Below, in pieces: positions 10,273 through 20,279 of a DNA stretch of 40,437 nucleotides. Position 1 is the first letter of the stretch. Each line of letters begins with the position of its first letter. The stretch is from Zygnema cylindricum (Eukaryota; Streptophyta; Zygnematophyceae; Zygnematales; Zygnemataceae): the NCBI GenBank assembly GCA_037447655.1, contig JBBHKE010002524.1:6318-46754 (forward strand), in the 5' to 3' direction. Below the pieces are notes generated by a model. That model ran no database searches, was not told where the DNA came from, and saw only the letters and a list, made by a program, of their open reading frames with translations. Both the position numbers and the translations under genes were made by a program.

Positions 10273-13200
10273 TTAAAAACATTTTTTATGTACCATCGAG
10301 GGCCCGACTTCGTCATATTCTGCCTTACTTATATGTTGATTTTGGGGAAAAACCACTTTTGCCAAGATTGCTCCTCCCATCCACGCCGCGTTTTTTATCG
10401 TATTATCTGGCATGTATTCAGGCGCCTAAAAAGAAAAAAAAAAAAAAAAAAGTTTGTTTCTGAATAAGCAGTAACTGATGCTTCATCCGGCATGAAGAAG
10501 AAGGCGGAGAACCAACAGAAACGAACAAAAACAAAAACAAAAACAAACAAAACAAAGAAAAACATAAAAAAACAAAAAAAAAAGTTTAAAGAAGAGTCCC
10601 TCACCTTCACAATTGCCGGTCGTAAAGAAGGGGGAGCCGCTAGAGTTGCCTCTCTCATAAACCTTTCCTCAAATCCTGTCAATTATAACCATAAAAACAA
10701 AAAAGAAACTTAATTATCGAATTGATCCAATAAACCAAATGCCAAAAAAAAAAGAAAAAAGCTTTCCAAAAAACACATCAATTAAATCGATCTCCCTAAA
10801 AAACCCTAAAACACCCTAAACCCTGTAAAACCCTTAAAAACCGAAGAAAACCCTGAAACCCAGAAAAACCCAAAAAAACCCCAAAAAACCCTAAAAAGCT
10901 CCAGAAAAGACCATAAAGCTAAGTCAAAAAGTTGTAAGATACCTCTTCATTGAAACTCTACGGTCACGAGTTCTTCTCTCCAGCTTTGACCTATCCCTCG
11001 TTTTTTTCTTTTTTGTCTTTTTCCAAAAAAACAAAAATTTCCAGATCCGCACTAAAATTTCTAATTCACAGGAAAAAGTTTCCCTAAAGTGTCTATCACA
11101 GGAGGGGGAGGGAAAGGGGGAGGGAGAGGAGAGGGCAAGGAGAGGGCAAAAGGGAGAGGGAGAAGGGGAGAGGGAGGAGGGGGCGGGAGAGAGAGGGAGA
11201 GCGAGAGACGGAGAGGGAGACAGAGGGAGAGAGAGTGAGCGCGAGAGGGAGAGTGAGAGGGATAGGGAGAGGGAGAGGGAGAGGGAGAAAGAGAGGGAGA
11301 AGGAGAGGGAAAGGGAGAACGAGGGAGAGAGGGAGAGGGAGAGAGAGGGAGAGGGAGAGGGAGAAGGAAAGGGAGAAAGAGAGGGAGAAGGAGAGGGAAA
11401 GGGAGAACGAGAGGGAAAGGGAGAGGGAGACGGAGAGGGGGAGGAGGGGGAGGGGGAGGGAGAGCGTGAGGCAGAGGGAGAGGGAGAGGGACATGGAGAG
11501 GAACAGGGACAGGGACAGGGAGAGGAAGAGGGAGAGAGAGGGCGAGTGAGAGAGGGTGAGAGCGAGAGAGTGAGAGAGAGGCAAAGAGCCGGAGAGGGGG
11601 AGAGGGAGAGAGCCGGAGAGGGAGAGAGAGAGAGATTACCAGACATCACAGATACTCCTCCCACCAAAACCAGATTTTCAATTATCTGTTTTTGTGATTC
11701 TGGTGGGATCCCAAGTGTGACACATCGTAACAATTGCTCCGGTAATCCATATTCCTCCATTCCCACAATTTGTGGTCGAAAAAGGGCTTCTCCCACCATA
11801 TATCTCTCTCTCCCAATAGATATTACCTAAGCCCATTCCTTCGTTTACTGATAAGAATTATGCTACTTATACGATAATCGAAGAAAGTGTTAAAAAAAGT
11901 GTTCAAAAAGTGTTTGAAAAGTGTTCAAAAGGCGTTCAAAAAGTGTTACAAAAGTGTTGAAAGAGATAGAAATGAAAGTGTAGAGAGAAGATATACAAGT
12001 TAACATAATTTCAAATTATTTCAAGGGTTTCCTGTGCGATTTTTTAAAATTTCACAGAATCCAATCTGAGAATTTTTTTTCCGAAAAAAGATTCTGAACC
12101 CAAGAACACCCAAGAATTTGAACCGAAAAGAAATAGTTTTTTCCCTCACCTGTCCATCCCGATAAACTGTATGCAACTTCTTTCTCCCCCTCCCTTCTCT
12201 CTTCATACCCTATCTCTTCCTCCACTCTCTCTTCCCCTCATTCCCTCTCCTTCCTCCTCTCCTCTATCCTCTGAACCTAAACACATTTGAACAGAAAAAA
12301 ACGGATTTTCTTCTTCACCTGTCCATCTGGCAATCTGCTCTTCCGTTTTGCAGTTTGATCCTGATAAATTTTAAGCAACTCCTCCCTCCCTCTTCCTCTA
12401 TCCCCTGTCCTCCCCCCTCTCCTCTACCATCTGAGCCCAAACAATTTGAACCGAAAAAAACCGGTTTTTCTTCCTCACCTGTCCATCTGGCAATCTATGC
12501 TCCTCCGTTTTGCAGTTTGATTCTGTTAAATCGTAAGCTTCAGATTCGGTGGAAACCGTAGAATACTTTTCCTTCACATTCCGTAAAGCATAACGATCCA
12601 GTTTGAGTTGTGGGTAAGAGTTTGATAATTGGGATAAAAGTAATTTATCGAGGTCTTGACCTCCGAGATCCATTTGTCGGAAAGTCGATTGTTGAATCGC
12701 TCCTTCCACTATAGGTGTAATTTCTGCAAAACATTCAACCGAGTTTTTTTATCATAAAATAATATTTTTTAGTTTCTTTCCACTATTGGTGTGATTTCTG
12801 TAAAACATTAAAAAAAGTTTTCTATCATAAAATGATATATTTTAGGGTTTAAATGATTGGAATTGAAACATCAAAGCAGTATTAAGCTGTGTGTAGCTAT
12901 TAGAGTAAAGAACTTAAGAAACTATTTACTTGAAACAAAGGATGATTACAATATTGAGTTTGATTTAGATTCGCTCACGTGGATGAATTATTGTTTGCTG
13001 ACACAAATTAGTGTTATTATTGTTATTAGTGTTTCCTATTTCACGTCAAAGGTCACAAAAAAAAAAAATTGAGAGAAAAAAAAAACTGGCACTGAAATAG
13101 TGTTAACAACACAAAAGTAAATTTGCAGTTGCGTCTACATATAGGATCTTCCTTGAAAAGACAGAACCATGTAACCAACACAAACCCCGGATAACCTCCA

Positions 13201-15453
13201 AAACCATAGAAAACAGTAGAGGAAAAAAAAAAAAAAAACTCACCAGTTTTACCGTGGCCAATATCAACTGTACATCCTGTGAGACGGCCAACCGCATACA
13301 AAGAAAGTAAAGCTTGTTCGACCGAATAGAAACCATTGCAATTGAAAGTCTCAAACATAATTTGAACCATTCTCTCCCGAGTAATCTGGGCCGCCCTCCG
13401 ACCCCTGCGACTGTAAGCTTTAGTCAGTTTCAAGTTGCAAATTTCAGTTTAAGTTTCAGTTCCCAGTTTCGGTTCAAGTTTCAGCTTCAAGGATCAGGTT
13501 TTCAGTTTCATTTTCAGTGTTTCAGTTTAGTTTTCAGTTTCAGGTTTTTTCCAGTTGCAGTTCCAAGACCTCAAATTCAGTTCATTTTCAATTTAGGTTT
13601 GATTTGCAGTTTCAGTTCCAGTTTCAATAACAGTTTTACTTTGGGTTTCAGTTTCAAGTAGCAGGTATCAAGTTTCAATTTCAACAATTAATTTAATTTT
13701 CAGTTCCAGTTTTCCGGTTTCGGTATCAGTTTCAAGTCGTCTAATTCAGTTAAGTTTCCGTTTATTTCAGTTTCAATTTTTCAGTTTTAGTTTCAGATTC
13801 AATTTCGGTATTAAGTTTCAGTTTCAAAGTTTCAGTTTCGAGTTCCATAATCTGAAGAGTGAAGAGAGAGAGGGAGAGAGAGTTGAAGTTACAGAGAGTT
13901 GAAGAGTGTGTCACCTTAGGAGTTTGTAAGGGTTCAGCGACAAGCACCGGTCCTTCACTGCCGGGATCCCACCCAAGCTGTTCATAAAAGATAAACCTCC
14001 AAAGATCCTCCATGGCCTCCCAATTCACAATTTTTCCTCTCTCGATTGGCTGAACCACATCCATTCCTTGTAAGACTCCATATTCAGTCGCAGTCAAAGA
14101 AGCATCAACACTATTGAATGGGAGAGGTTCGTCACCGTTAACACGACAAAGTTCAGAGGATAAAACCTGCAGTGAATCCGAAGATAAATCCGAGTATATC
14201 AGAATATAATCGGAGTAATATCCGAATAGGGAAAAGAAAAAGATTGTAAGTCAAAAAGATTAGGTGCACATCTTGTCTGCATGCGAGTTTGAAATGATGA
14301 CTTGTACATTTAGGTGGCATATTTAGGATTTTTTTTAAGGTTTTTTACGGGTTCATAGAGTGCAAACTGGATTTTTGCAACAGATATATGTTCAATGCAT
14401 GGATGAAAAAAGTGACTAGAAGAAAAAAATGATTAAAAGAAAAAAGCGTAAAAAATGTTTAGAAAAAAAAGGCGATCGGAAGAAAAAAGTGTTCAAAAGG
14501 AAAAATCAATTAGAAAAAATGTGTGATTAGAAGAAAAAAAAAGTTATTAGAAGAACAACACTACTTTTGGTTGTATTGAGCTCCTCAAATATGCTTCCAT
14601 TATATAAGTCCATTCTAAACGATAAACACCAATGTCCTTCATTGTCTAAAAAGAAAATACATTGTTTTTTATTTTATGAATCATGTTCAAGAGTTCTTTG
14701 GAGAGATGGACCATCCTATACTATTGTCAAATAACTGAATTTCGTAAATTTAATGACACTAACGAATTGATTAAATGCAAAAAAACATGAAAATATCAAT
14801 AATACGAATTATTGAACATAAAATTAGCCAAACAAAGGTGCACATTCGATAAATACACATACTCAAACAAACGATTGTCAAATTTTCATAACCACATGTT
14901 TCTGCAATCAATCTTTACACATTTATCTATAAATTGTCTTAATCTATTATTATTATTATTTTATAGTTGCCGAGCTCCAAATAAAAACCAATGTAGCCAG
15001 TTACAATAAAAGTAAAACATTTTCGAAACATCCACATGTGTCTAGCTAATCACAAAAATGCATTTTGTATGATTTTGTGACCTCGCAATTTTGTCGTTTT
15101 CTAACCTTTGAATTACTGAATAACAAAAAAATAGGTTTAAAAAAATGCCACAGTCCATTTCATTCGCACTAAATTCCGCACTGAACGAATAGCATGCGCA
15201 CTAAATTCCGCATTGAACGAATAGCATGCGCACTAAATGAAGCACTTCACACTAAAAATATCGTACACACTAAAGAATAGAGTGCGAATTAATGGAAGGG
15301 TGCAATAAACGAATAGCGTGCGCACTAAAATGCAACATTCAGCGCTACAGCACGAAACTATGGAATAATGCTTACCAAAGGTGGATCAGAATCTGGATTA
15401 GCGACTCCAGCTCTCACGCAGGAGGAGCCATGGTCTAATACGACAGGCTCCAT
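10273..15453 (-). CDS. ARP7: Actin-related protein 7 (nuclear SWI/SNF subunit), seven exons, complete
   Basis: Exons (minus strand): 15453-15376, 14166-13915, 13385-13244, 12723-12479, 11826-11640, 10675-10605, 10425-10273. All introns are GT-AG, phases agree at every junction, and the sum is 1128 nt: 375 aa plus TAA. The protein follows the actin fold: N-terminal phosphate loop DHGSS, then [10 protein letters not shown] and [27 protein letters not shown], the second phosphate loop [50 protein letters not shown] and a C-terminal MVHKKCF. GHGK in place of the actin GDG loop, and the KCF ending, are as I recall them for plant ARP7 (Arabidopsis about 363 aa). ARP7 acts with ARP4 in SWI/SNF-type chromatin remodelers in the nucleus; this is family knowledge. 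The ATG is chosen because it places the phosphate loop at residue 7, and a GTAAGC donor follows 26 codons later. Identification is by recalled similarity, not by a search. Confidence 0.96.
10798..10912. repeat. Telomere-like CCCTAAA run in ARP7 intron 5
   Basis: Degenerate CCCTAAA, ACCCTAAAA and AAACCC units, about 115 bp. The plant telomere word is CCCTAAA/TTTAGGG. Copies inside introns are common and do not mark a chromosome end. Confidence 0.75.
11095..11638. repeat. GA-rich tract in ARP7 intron 5
   Basis: About 540 bp of nearly pure purine on the plus strand (GAGAGGGA-type), immediately downstream of the exon 5 donor (minus-strand GTAATC, 11639). Long frames on both strands here are artefacts of low complexity. 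The intron is therefore polypyrimidine in the transcript, close to its 5' splice site. Confidence 0.9.
11884..11964. repeat. Minisatellite of about 11 bp (GTGTTCAAAAA) in ARP7 intron 4
   Basis: Seven or so units of GTGTTCAAAAA/GTGTTGAAAG with single-base changes. Confidence 0.75.
12120..12545 (-). repeat. Tandem duplication of the ARP7 exon 4 3' edge and donor
   Basis: Three units about 160-170 bp apart (CCTCACCTGTCCAT at 12473 and 12144, CTTCACCTGTCCAT at 12313). The first holds the true exon 4 end CCAGATGGACAG followed by GTGAGG. The second repeats the last ~45 nt of exon 4 with a 2-nt loss and donor GTGAAG. The third keeps GGATGGACAG and GTGAGG. The spacers are CT-rich and also homologous. 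Only the 12479 donor keeps the ARP7 frame. Confidence 0.88.
12706..12843 (-). repeat. Tandem duplication of the ARP7 exon 4 5' edge and acceptor
   Basis: A 72-bp unit occurs twice: 12706-12770 spans the true acceptor (minus CAG before 12723) and the first codons of exon 4, and 12778-12843 repeats it. The copy keeps an intact acceptor (minus ACAG then AAATCACACC), but entry there reaches an in-frame TAA within about ten codons. Confidence 0.85.
13419..13850. repeat. Degenerate TTTCAG/AGTTTC hexamer array in ARP7 intron 2
   Basis: About 430 bp built from CAGTTT, TTTCAG and TTTCAAG words, filling most of intron 2 (13386-13914). Open frames across it are artefacts. Confidence 0.85.
14395..14570. 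repeat. A-rich minisatellite (GATTAGAAGAAAAAA-type) in ARP7 intron 1
   Basis: About ten degenerate units of GTGATTAGAAGAAAAAA. No coding potential. Confidence 0.75.
15160..15345. repeat. 32-33 bp minisatellite in ARP7 intron 1
   Basis: The unit GCACTAAATTCCGCACTGAA with CGAATAGCATGC occurs twice almost perfectly (15170-15236), followed by three or four decayed units (AATAGAGTGCG, AATAGCGTGCG). It lies just upstream, in plus coordinates, of the exon 1 donor. Confidence 0.75.
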
Positions 15454-15499
15454 GGAGAGAAACTTCGTCTCCTATTCGCTCTCGCTCTCGACTTGCAAA

Positions 15500-15665
15500 A
15501 GTTGTACAAAGAAAAGTACAGTACCGTACACAGTACTGTACCGTAACATCCACCCCTAATGAAGTATGAACATAAGAAATCGGGTTCGCTGAGTTGAACT
15601 TTGCTAACAATATTTATCGTACTTACAGTACTGTACAGTACGGCACAGTACTGTAACAGTTTAAA
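15500..15665 (-). promoter_or_regulatory. GTAC-dense 5' flank of ARP7
   Basis: About 13 GTAC words lie within roughly 170 bp, starting about 55 bp upstream of the ARP7 ATG, many in the overlapping palindrome CAGTACTGTAC. GTAC is the core recognised by plant SBP/SPL-type factors (family knowledge). The region is where a promoter or 5' leader must lie, but no TATA box is evident and GTAC is common elsewhere in the window. A regulatory role is inference. Confidence 0.35.
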
Positions 15666-15697
15666 AGTTCGAAAAGTACACAGAGTACAATTTAGTG

Positions 15698-15772
15698 CAA
15701 TATTATTGCCGACCTCAAGTTCCGAACCCAGGTCCTTCTAGGTGCAACTACTCCGCGGTGCTACTGTACAGG
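15698..15772 (-). ncRNA. Possible tRNA-derived (SINE-like) fragment
   Basis: On the minus strand TAGCACCGCGGAGTAGTTG resembles a Pol III A box, and GGGTTCGGAACTT, about 35-40 nt downstream, resembles a B box. There is no full cloverleaf and no A-tail was found. Could be a tRNA relic, a SINE head or chance. Confidence 0.3.
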
Positions 15773-15789
15773 TACATTCGCGGTTTCTG

Positions 15790-16975
15790 ACGGGTATCTT
15801 CCAATTGTTTGGAAAGTTTTTTTTTTTTTGGGACGTTAAATCTGACCGTGGTCTGTACACGGATTTTTAATTTACTTGAATTGTTTGTACGGTAACTATG
15901 ACTATTTCCCACAATAATGATATCATTTTAGTCCTTTCGTCGACCAGTGCGGGTATATGTCGCATAACCGTGTCCGTTTAATTTTCATTTGTCAGTAATT
16001 GTCATCGTCAATAACGCTTATTCGATTGCGGCTCAGTTGCCCCTAAACATAAATTGATTCGCTCGCGGCACAGTTGGCATTAAATCATGAACTAAAGTCA
16101 GGAATAATATTTAAGATAGTCGAATGCCGTTATCCACGTCTCTTTACACCAAACTATTATTAGGGTGTACAATTTGCTGTTGACAATAATATAGGGTTTC
16201 CCTTAGTAACGAGTGTTTAGTACAAACCCATGTTTATGACTTTAAGATGAGGGTTTGTTAACATTTAATGGATATTGTTATTAAGACTTAATAAAAGTGT
16301 GGATATCCATAAATGTTGTAGTAGAGTGTGTTATTTTTGCGCATTTTTTCTCTGTGTCGACACGAAGTAGTAATATGAAAACAAGCCATAATGGATCGCA
16401 CACTTCGTGGGCCTAACGGTGCCTACCAATAACATATGTTGCATTACAAATATTAGTACAAAAATTGTTGTAAAATATTTTGTTACACACGTCGCACCTT
16501 TATAACCTAATTGTTAAACTTGTTAATTTTATTTAAATAATTTTTTCTTCATTCGCCCAATGGTACATTGTTGTAGTCAAACATTGTTCCTATATGTTTG
16601 GTCTCTTTGAAAAAACAAACGGTATGGTGTTGTGTTGGTATACGCAGTATAACAATCATCCTATTAATCGAAACAACGGGTTTGCGGTTTATGTTTAGAG
16701 TTAGTTGTAGCATGTGAAATTTATGTTTTATGATTTCCATGATGTTTCCTCTTATACTTGTTTAAGTTATTATAGGGTATGGATATAAGTGGTTGAATAA
16801 TAACCACAAAGTTGATGGTTGGATAATAACCCACAAGGTGGTTATATAGTTACGTTAAAGATCCAAAAATGGTTTGTATTAAGACTAGGGTACAGAACAA
16901 CAGGTTTTTCGGATATCAATAATTATATTGGCGTATGATTATCACATGGTACATTTAATTGGGAAAAGTAGAAAA
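15790..16975. other. Non-genic AT-rich stretch
   Basis: No gene recognised. A short repeated motif GTTGGATAATAACCCACAA lies around 16790-16850. Confidence 0.5.
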
Positions 16976-16978
16976 AGC

Positions 16979-17101
16979 ACCTCCACAACCCATTTGCGGG
17001 TTAAACTAGTGAGAAATGGACGAACGCACCCAATCGACCAGCGCACCCAATCGACCAATCGACCATTTTGACGAATGCTAATAGTAAGGTGAAGGGTTGA
17101 C
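16979..17101 (+). repeat. Direct repeat, copy 1 (about 120 bp)
   Basis: Shares AACCCATTTGCGGGTTAAAC through GGTGAAGGGTTG with 17305-17452, nearly identical. Contains a small array of GCACCCAATCGACC units. Copy 2 carries an extra unit. Confidence 0.9.
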
Positions 17102-17304
17102 TGGATATGTGTTAAAAAAACCATTGCAAACGTGTAACCCTACGTTGTTGCGCGTTACAACTATTAAATATACGCGTAAAAACCAAATATTTGGGCGATG
17201 TATTTATGGCTTTGTTGACGTTTTAGGCACAAAAGTGTGTTTATACCGGCGTTTTCAATAACACACCTAGTTGTTCAAGGGGCATACCACACATGAAACA
17301 CAAA

Positions 17305-17452
17305 GCACCACAACAACCCATTTGCGGGTTAAACTAGTGAGAAATGGACCAACGCACCAAATCGACCAACGCACCCAATCGACCAATCGACCAACGCACC
17401 CAATCGACCAATCGACCATTTTGACGAATACTAATAGTAAGGTGAAGGGTTG
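17305..17452 (+). repeat. Direct repeat, copy 2 (about 145 bp)
   Basis: Near-identical to 16979-17101 with expansion of the GCACCCAATCGACC/AATCGACC sub-array. Starts 326 bp downstream of copy 1. No terminal inverted repeats or coding were seen. Confidence 0.9.
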
Positions 17453-17599
17453 GTACATAAATTATAAACAAATGTATCTACCTACTCAACACATCGTTAC
17501 TCCTACATCTTTCCATGCAAATCCTAAGTTAACCCGTGATTGCACGTAATTCTTCTCATTTTTGGTATCAGGTCACCTTTCGCTCAAATTCTCTGTCTT

Positions 17600-18986
17600 T
17601 TAATCGACCTTGGAAACCGATTCACTTGAGACAACTAACGCCTCTTTAAGTTCCGCCGTGCTCCCATCAAACTTTTCTATTCTAAGTTTTTCTAAAAAGA
17701 CTATTGATTTCATCAAATCACACCCTGGAACTACCATTAATATTTCAATACATTGCACAATTTTTTGACTTCGACCCACTTCGACTGTTCTCCTTTCGCC
17801 CATATCGGATACGTACATCCTTCTTTTGTGTATTTGGTTCTTCCTTTTACTCCCGTTAACAACTTTATTGGAGGATGACCATTCAATCCATAATGATACT
17901 CCTTGAATATACATTCCACATTGACATTCGGCCCATTGCTTTGTAAGGTGTATCCTAGCCAATTGGCCCAAATAGGAAATGCATGAAGGTCGACATAAGA
18001 TGGGTCGTGAGAAGTCTTGGAGACAACAGGGGAAGAGGGAGCATGGGTAGAGGTAGAAGGTTGGGAAAGGGGAGTCGTGGAGACAACAGGGGAAAAGGGA
18101 GCATGGGTAGAGGTAGAAGGTTGGGAAAGGGGAGTCGTGGAGACAACAAGGGAAGAGGGGGCATGGGTAGAGGTAGAAGGTTGGGAAAGGGGAGTCGTGG
18201 AGACAACAGGGGAAGAGGGAGTATGGGTAGAGGTACACTGTTGGGAAAGGGGAGTCGTGGATGCCATCATTTTCTATATATGTTTCCGCTAATTTATTTT
18301 AGACCTAGAAAATACAAAAACTACTTATTTCAACATAGGTTGGGTAGAAGACATGGGAACAAAATGGGAAAATGAAAAAGTGGTTGAAGTTCTTTATGAC
18401 GTGGGAGGAGGAGGGCGAGGAGTAGGATGAGAGGGAGGGGAAAACGAAGGTTGTGAAGAAAATGTAAAGTTATGAGTAAAAGGTGGTGCCGAGCTTAAAA
18501 GTTTTGACTTGATCCTCAAAATTCCGTTGTCAACTTTGGAATCCACTCCGTGAATTTGGCGTTCCGCTGTCACGAGCCTTGTGTCAATTATCGTCAAACA
18601 TGTTTCTAACTTTTTTCCCAAAATCTCCACGGTGTTTTGGAGTTCCCGTATTATTCCCATGAGGGGTGGAATAGCGTCGACACCGACCCTCAAAGCTTGG
18701 AGTTCGACTTTCACCTCCGTCGGAATTGGAATTTCTGCAAGAGGAGATATTTCGTCTTTCTTGTCGTCCATTTTTTGTACTGATTCGGCGAAAGTTCCCC
18801 ACTCCGTACCTCATTCTTGTAATATGGTCAAAAAAAAAGAAACTCTTGAAAAAAGCGTGCTCGGGAAAATCTTTGTGCAGAAGTGCTAGGTCCTGCCATA
18901 TAGTGTGTCTAATGGTGCCCGTTAATAACTCAAGGAATTTTTGGGCCGATATATCTCGAGTTTTTTCAGTTCCACGTAAATTTCTC
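17600..18986 (-). pseudogene. Hypothetical protein with Ser/Thr/Pro repeat region, two frameshifts
   Basis: Minus-strand coding signal, product not recognised. It opens after a plausible acceptor (ACATGTAG, 18987-18994) with a helical segment containing KFLELLTGTIRHTIWQDLAL. It shifts frame near 18795 into MDDKKDEISPLAEIPIP and a likely coiled coil (RELQNTVEILGKKLETCLT), ending in a Pro/Ser tail near 18394. A second block from 18270 begins MMASTTPLSQ, runs through four or five 20-residue repeats (VVSTTPLSQPSTSTHAPSSP) and a globular-looking part (FPIWANWLGYTLQSNGPNV). It shifts frame at an A6 run (17761-17766) and ends at 17600. An intron may join the blocks but I see no convincing donor. Could be a decayed gene or a transposon accessory ORF. 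Confidence 0.4.
18003..18261 (-). repeat. 60-bp in-frame coding minisatellite, 4.3 copies
   Basis: The unit GGAGTCGTGGAGACAACAGG plus 40 bp repeats every 60 bp (at 18001, 18061, 18121, 18181 and, partly, 18241) with few substitutions. The period is a multiple of three, so each unit adds 20 residues to the minus-strand protein. Reading frames are open in several phases as a result. Confidence 0.92.
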
Positions 18987-18994
18987 TACATGTA

Positions 18995-19382
18995 AAAACA
19001 AGAAAACAAAAATTCAGAATATATACTAAAACCTGATGCGTTTTGAACACATATTTTTTGAAGAGTGGAAATAAACATTATTTGCAAATAAAGAGGAAAT
19101 TATAAACAATTTTATTGAAATTAGAGTGTAATTACATTTGTAGAAGCTCACACTTACTTTATTTCCAAGGTCATTTGCAAAGGTCACACTAGTCAATCTA
19201 CACGGCACGAAACGGAATGCAACATTTAATTTTTTGTATTATATCGCAACCACTAAGGTGGTACAAAGGTGGTACAAGTCACAATAAAGCTTCTGGACAT
19301 AGTGTAATGAATCAATAATACTCTATCTTATACCAACTAACTAAGGGGTCTCCCCAATTTTCCCATCTTTCCCGAATATTTA
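18995..19382. other. Non-genic stretch
   Basis: No gene recognised. Confidence 0.5.
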
Positions 19383-20276
19383 CTAATTTAAAACGACTAA
19401 TATAAATTTTCCCACTTCAGTGCGCATATGGCGCCGAGCCAGCGCCGGCATCGACTCGGCGCTGACACTTGCCAAGAGGAAAATTTCCCCTTCCCCACTC
19501 CTAAATACTTCCTCCTCACTCAATATCCACTTGGCCACCTCAGTACCTCTATGGCGCCGAGCCAGCGCCGGCGTGGACTCGGCGCCGACACTTGCCAGGA
19601 GCCAAATTTTCCCCTTCCCCACTCTTACATACTTCCTCCCTCTCCCCACCTCTACTTAGCCACTTCAATGCCCCTATGGCGCCGAGCCAGCGCCGGCGTG
19701 GACTTGGGCCGACACTTGCCGGGAGGCAAATTTTTCCCTTCCCCACTCTTACATACTTCCTCCCTCTCCCCACCTCTACTTAGCCACTTCAATGCCCCTA
19801 TGGCGCCGAGCCAGCGCCGGCGTGGACTCGGCGCCGACACTTGCCAGGAGCCAAATTTCAGCCTTCCCAACTCCTAATTTTTTTATTTTTATTTTTTTAT
19901 TTATTTTTTTCCTCACTCCCTCTCCACTTGGCCACCTTGGTGCCTCTATGGCGCCGAGCTAGCGCCGACATCGACTTTCAACCTTCCCAACTCCTAATAT
20001 ATATATATATATATATTTTTTATTTAATTTTTTCCTCACTCCCTCTCCACTTGGCCACCTTGGTGCCTCTATAGCGCCGAGCCAGCACCGACATCGACTC
20101 GGCGCCGACACTTGCCAGGAGGAAAATTTCCCCCTTCCCAACTCCTTCATACCTCATCCTCACTTCACCTTTACTGAGCCACTTCAATGCCTCTATGGCG
20201 CCATGCCAGCGTTGGCGTGGACTCGGCGCTGACACTTGCCAGGAGCCAAATTTCAGCCTTCCCAACTCCTAATTTT
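19383..20276 (+). repeat. Satellite of about 124 bp, seven monomers, GGCGCC-rich
   Basis: Monomers are anchored by TATGGCGCCGAGCCAGCGCC at about 19427, 19550, 19675, 19799, 19947, 20070 and 20194 (periods 123-125, one of 148 owing to an inserted T-rich run). Each monomer holds GGCGCCGAG, then 16 nt, then CTCGGCGCC, a perfect 9-bp inverted repeat in the better copies, followed by CACTTGCCAGGAG and a CT-rich half. Frames across it are by-products. Confidence 0.93.
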
Positions 20277-20279
20277 TTT

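Noticed and set aside
10395-10682. A 95-codon minus frame as a gene
   Set aside because: It contains ARP7 exon 6 (10675-10605) and then intron sequence.
10798-10912. A chromosome-end telomere
   Set aside because: The CCCTAAA units are degenerate, short and inside an intron of a complete gene.
11096-11799. A 291-codon minus frame taken as one protein
   Set aside because: Only its first 54 codons are real (ARP7 exon 5). The rest reads through the donor at 11639 into the GA/CT tract.
15160-15345. The 32-bp repeats in ARP7 intron 1 as a spacer array
   Set aside because: Adjacent units have no variable spacers between them; it is an ordinary minisatellite.
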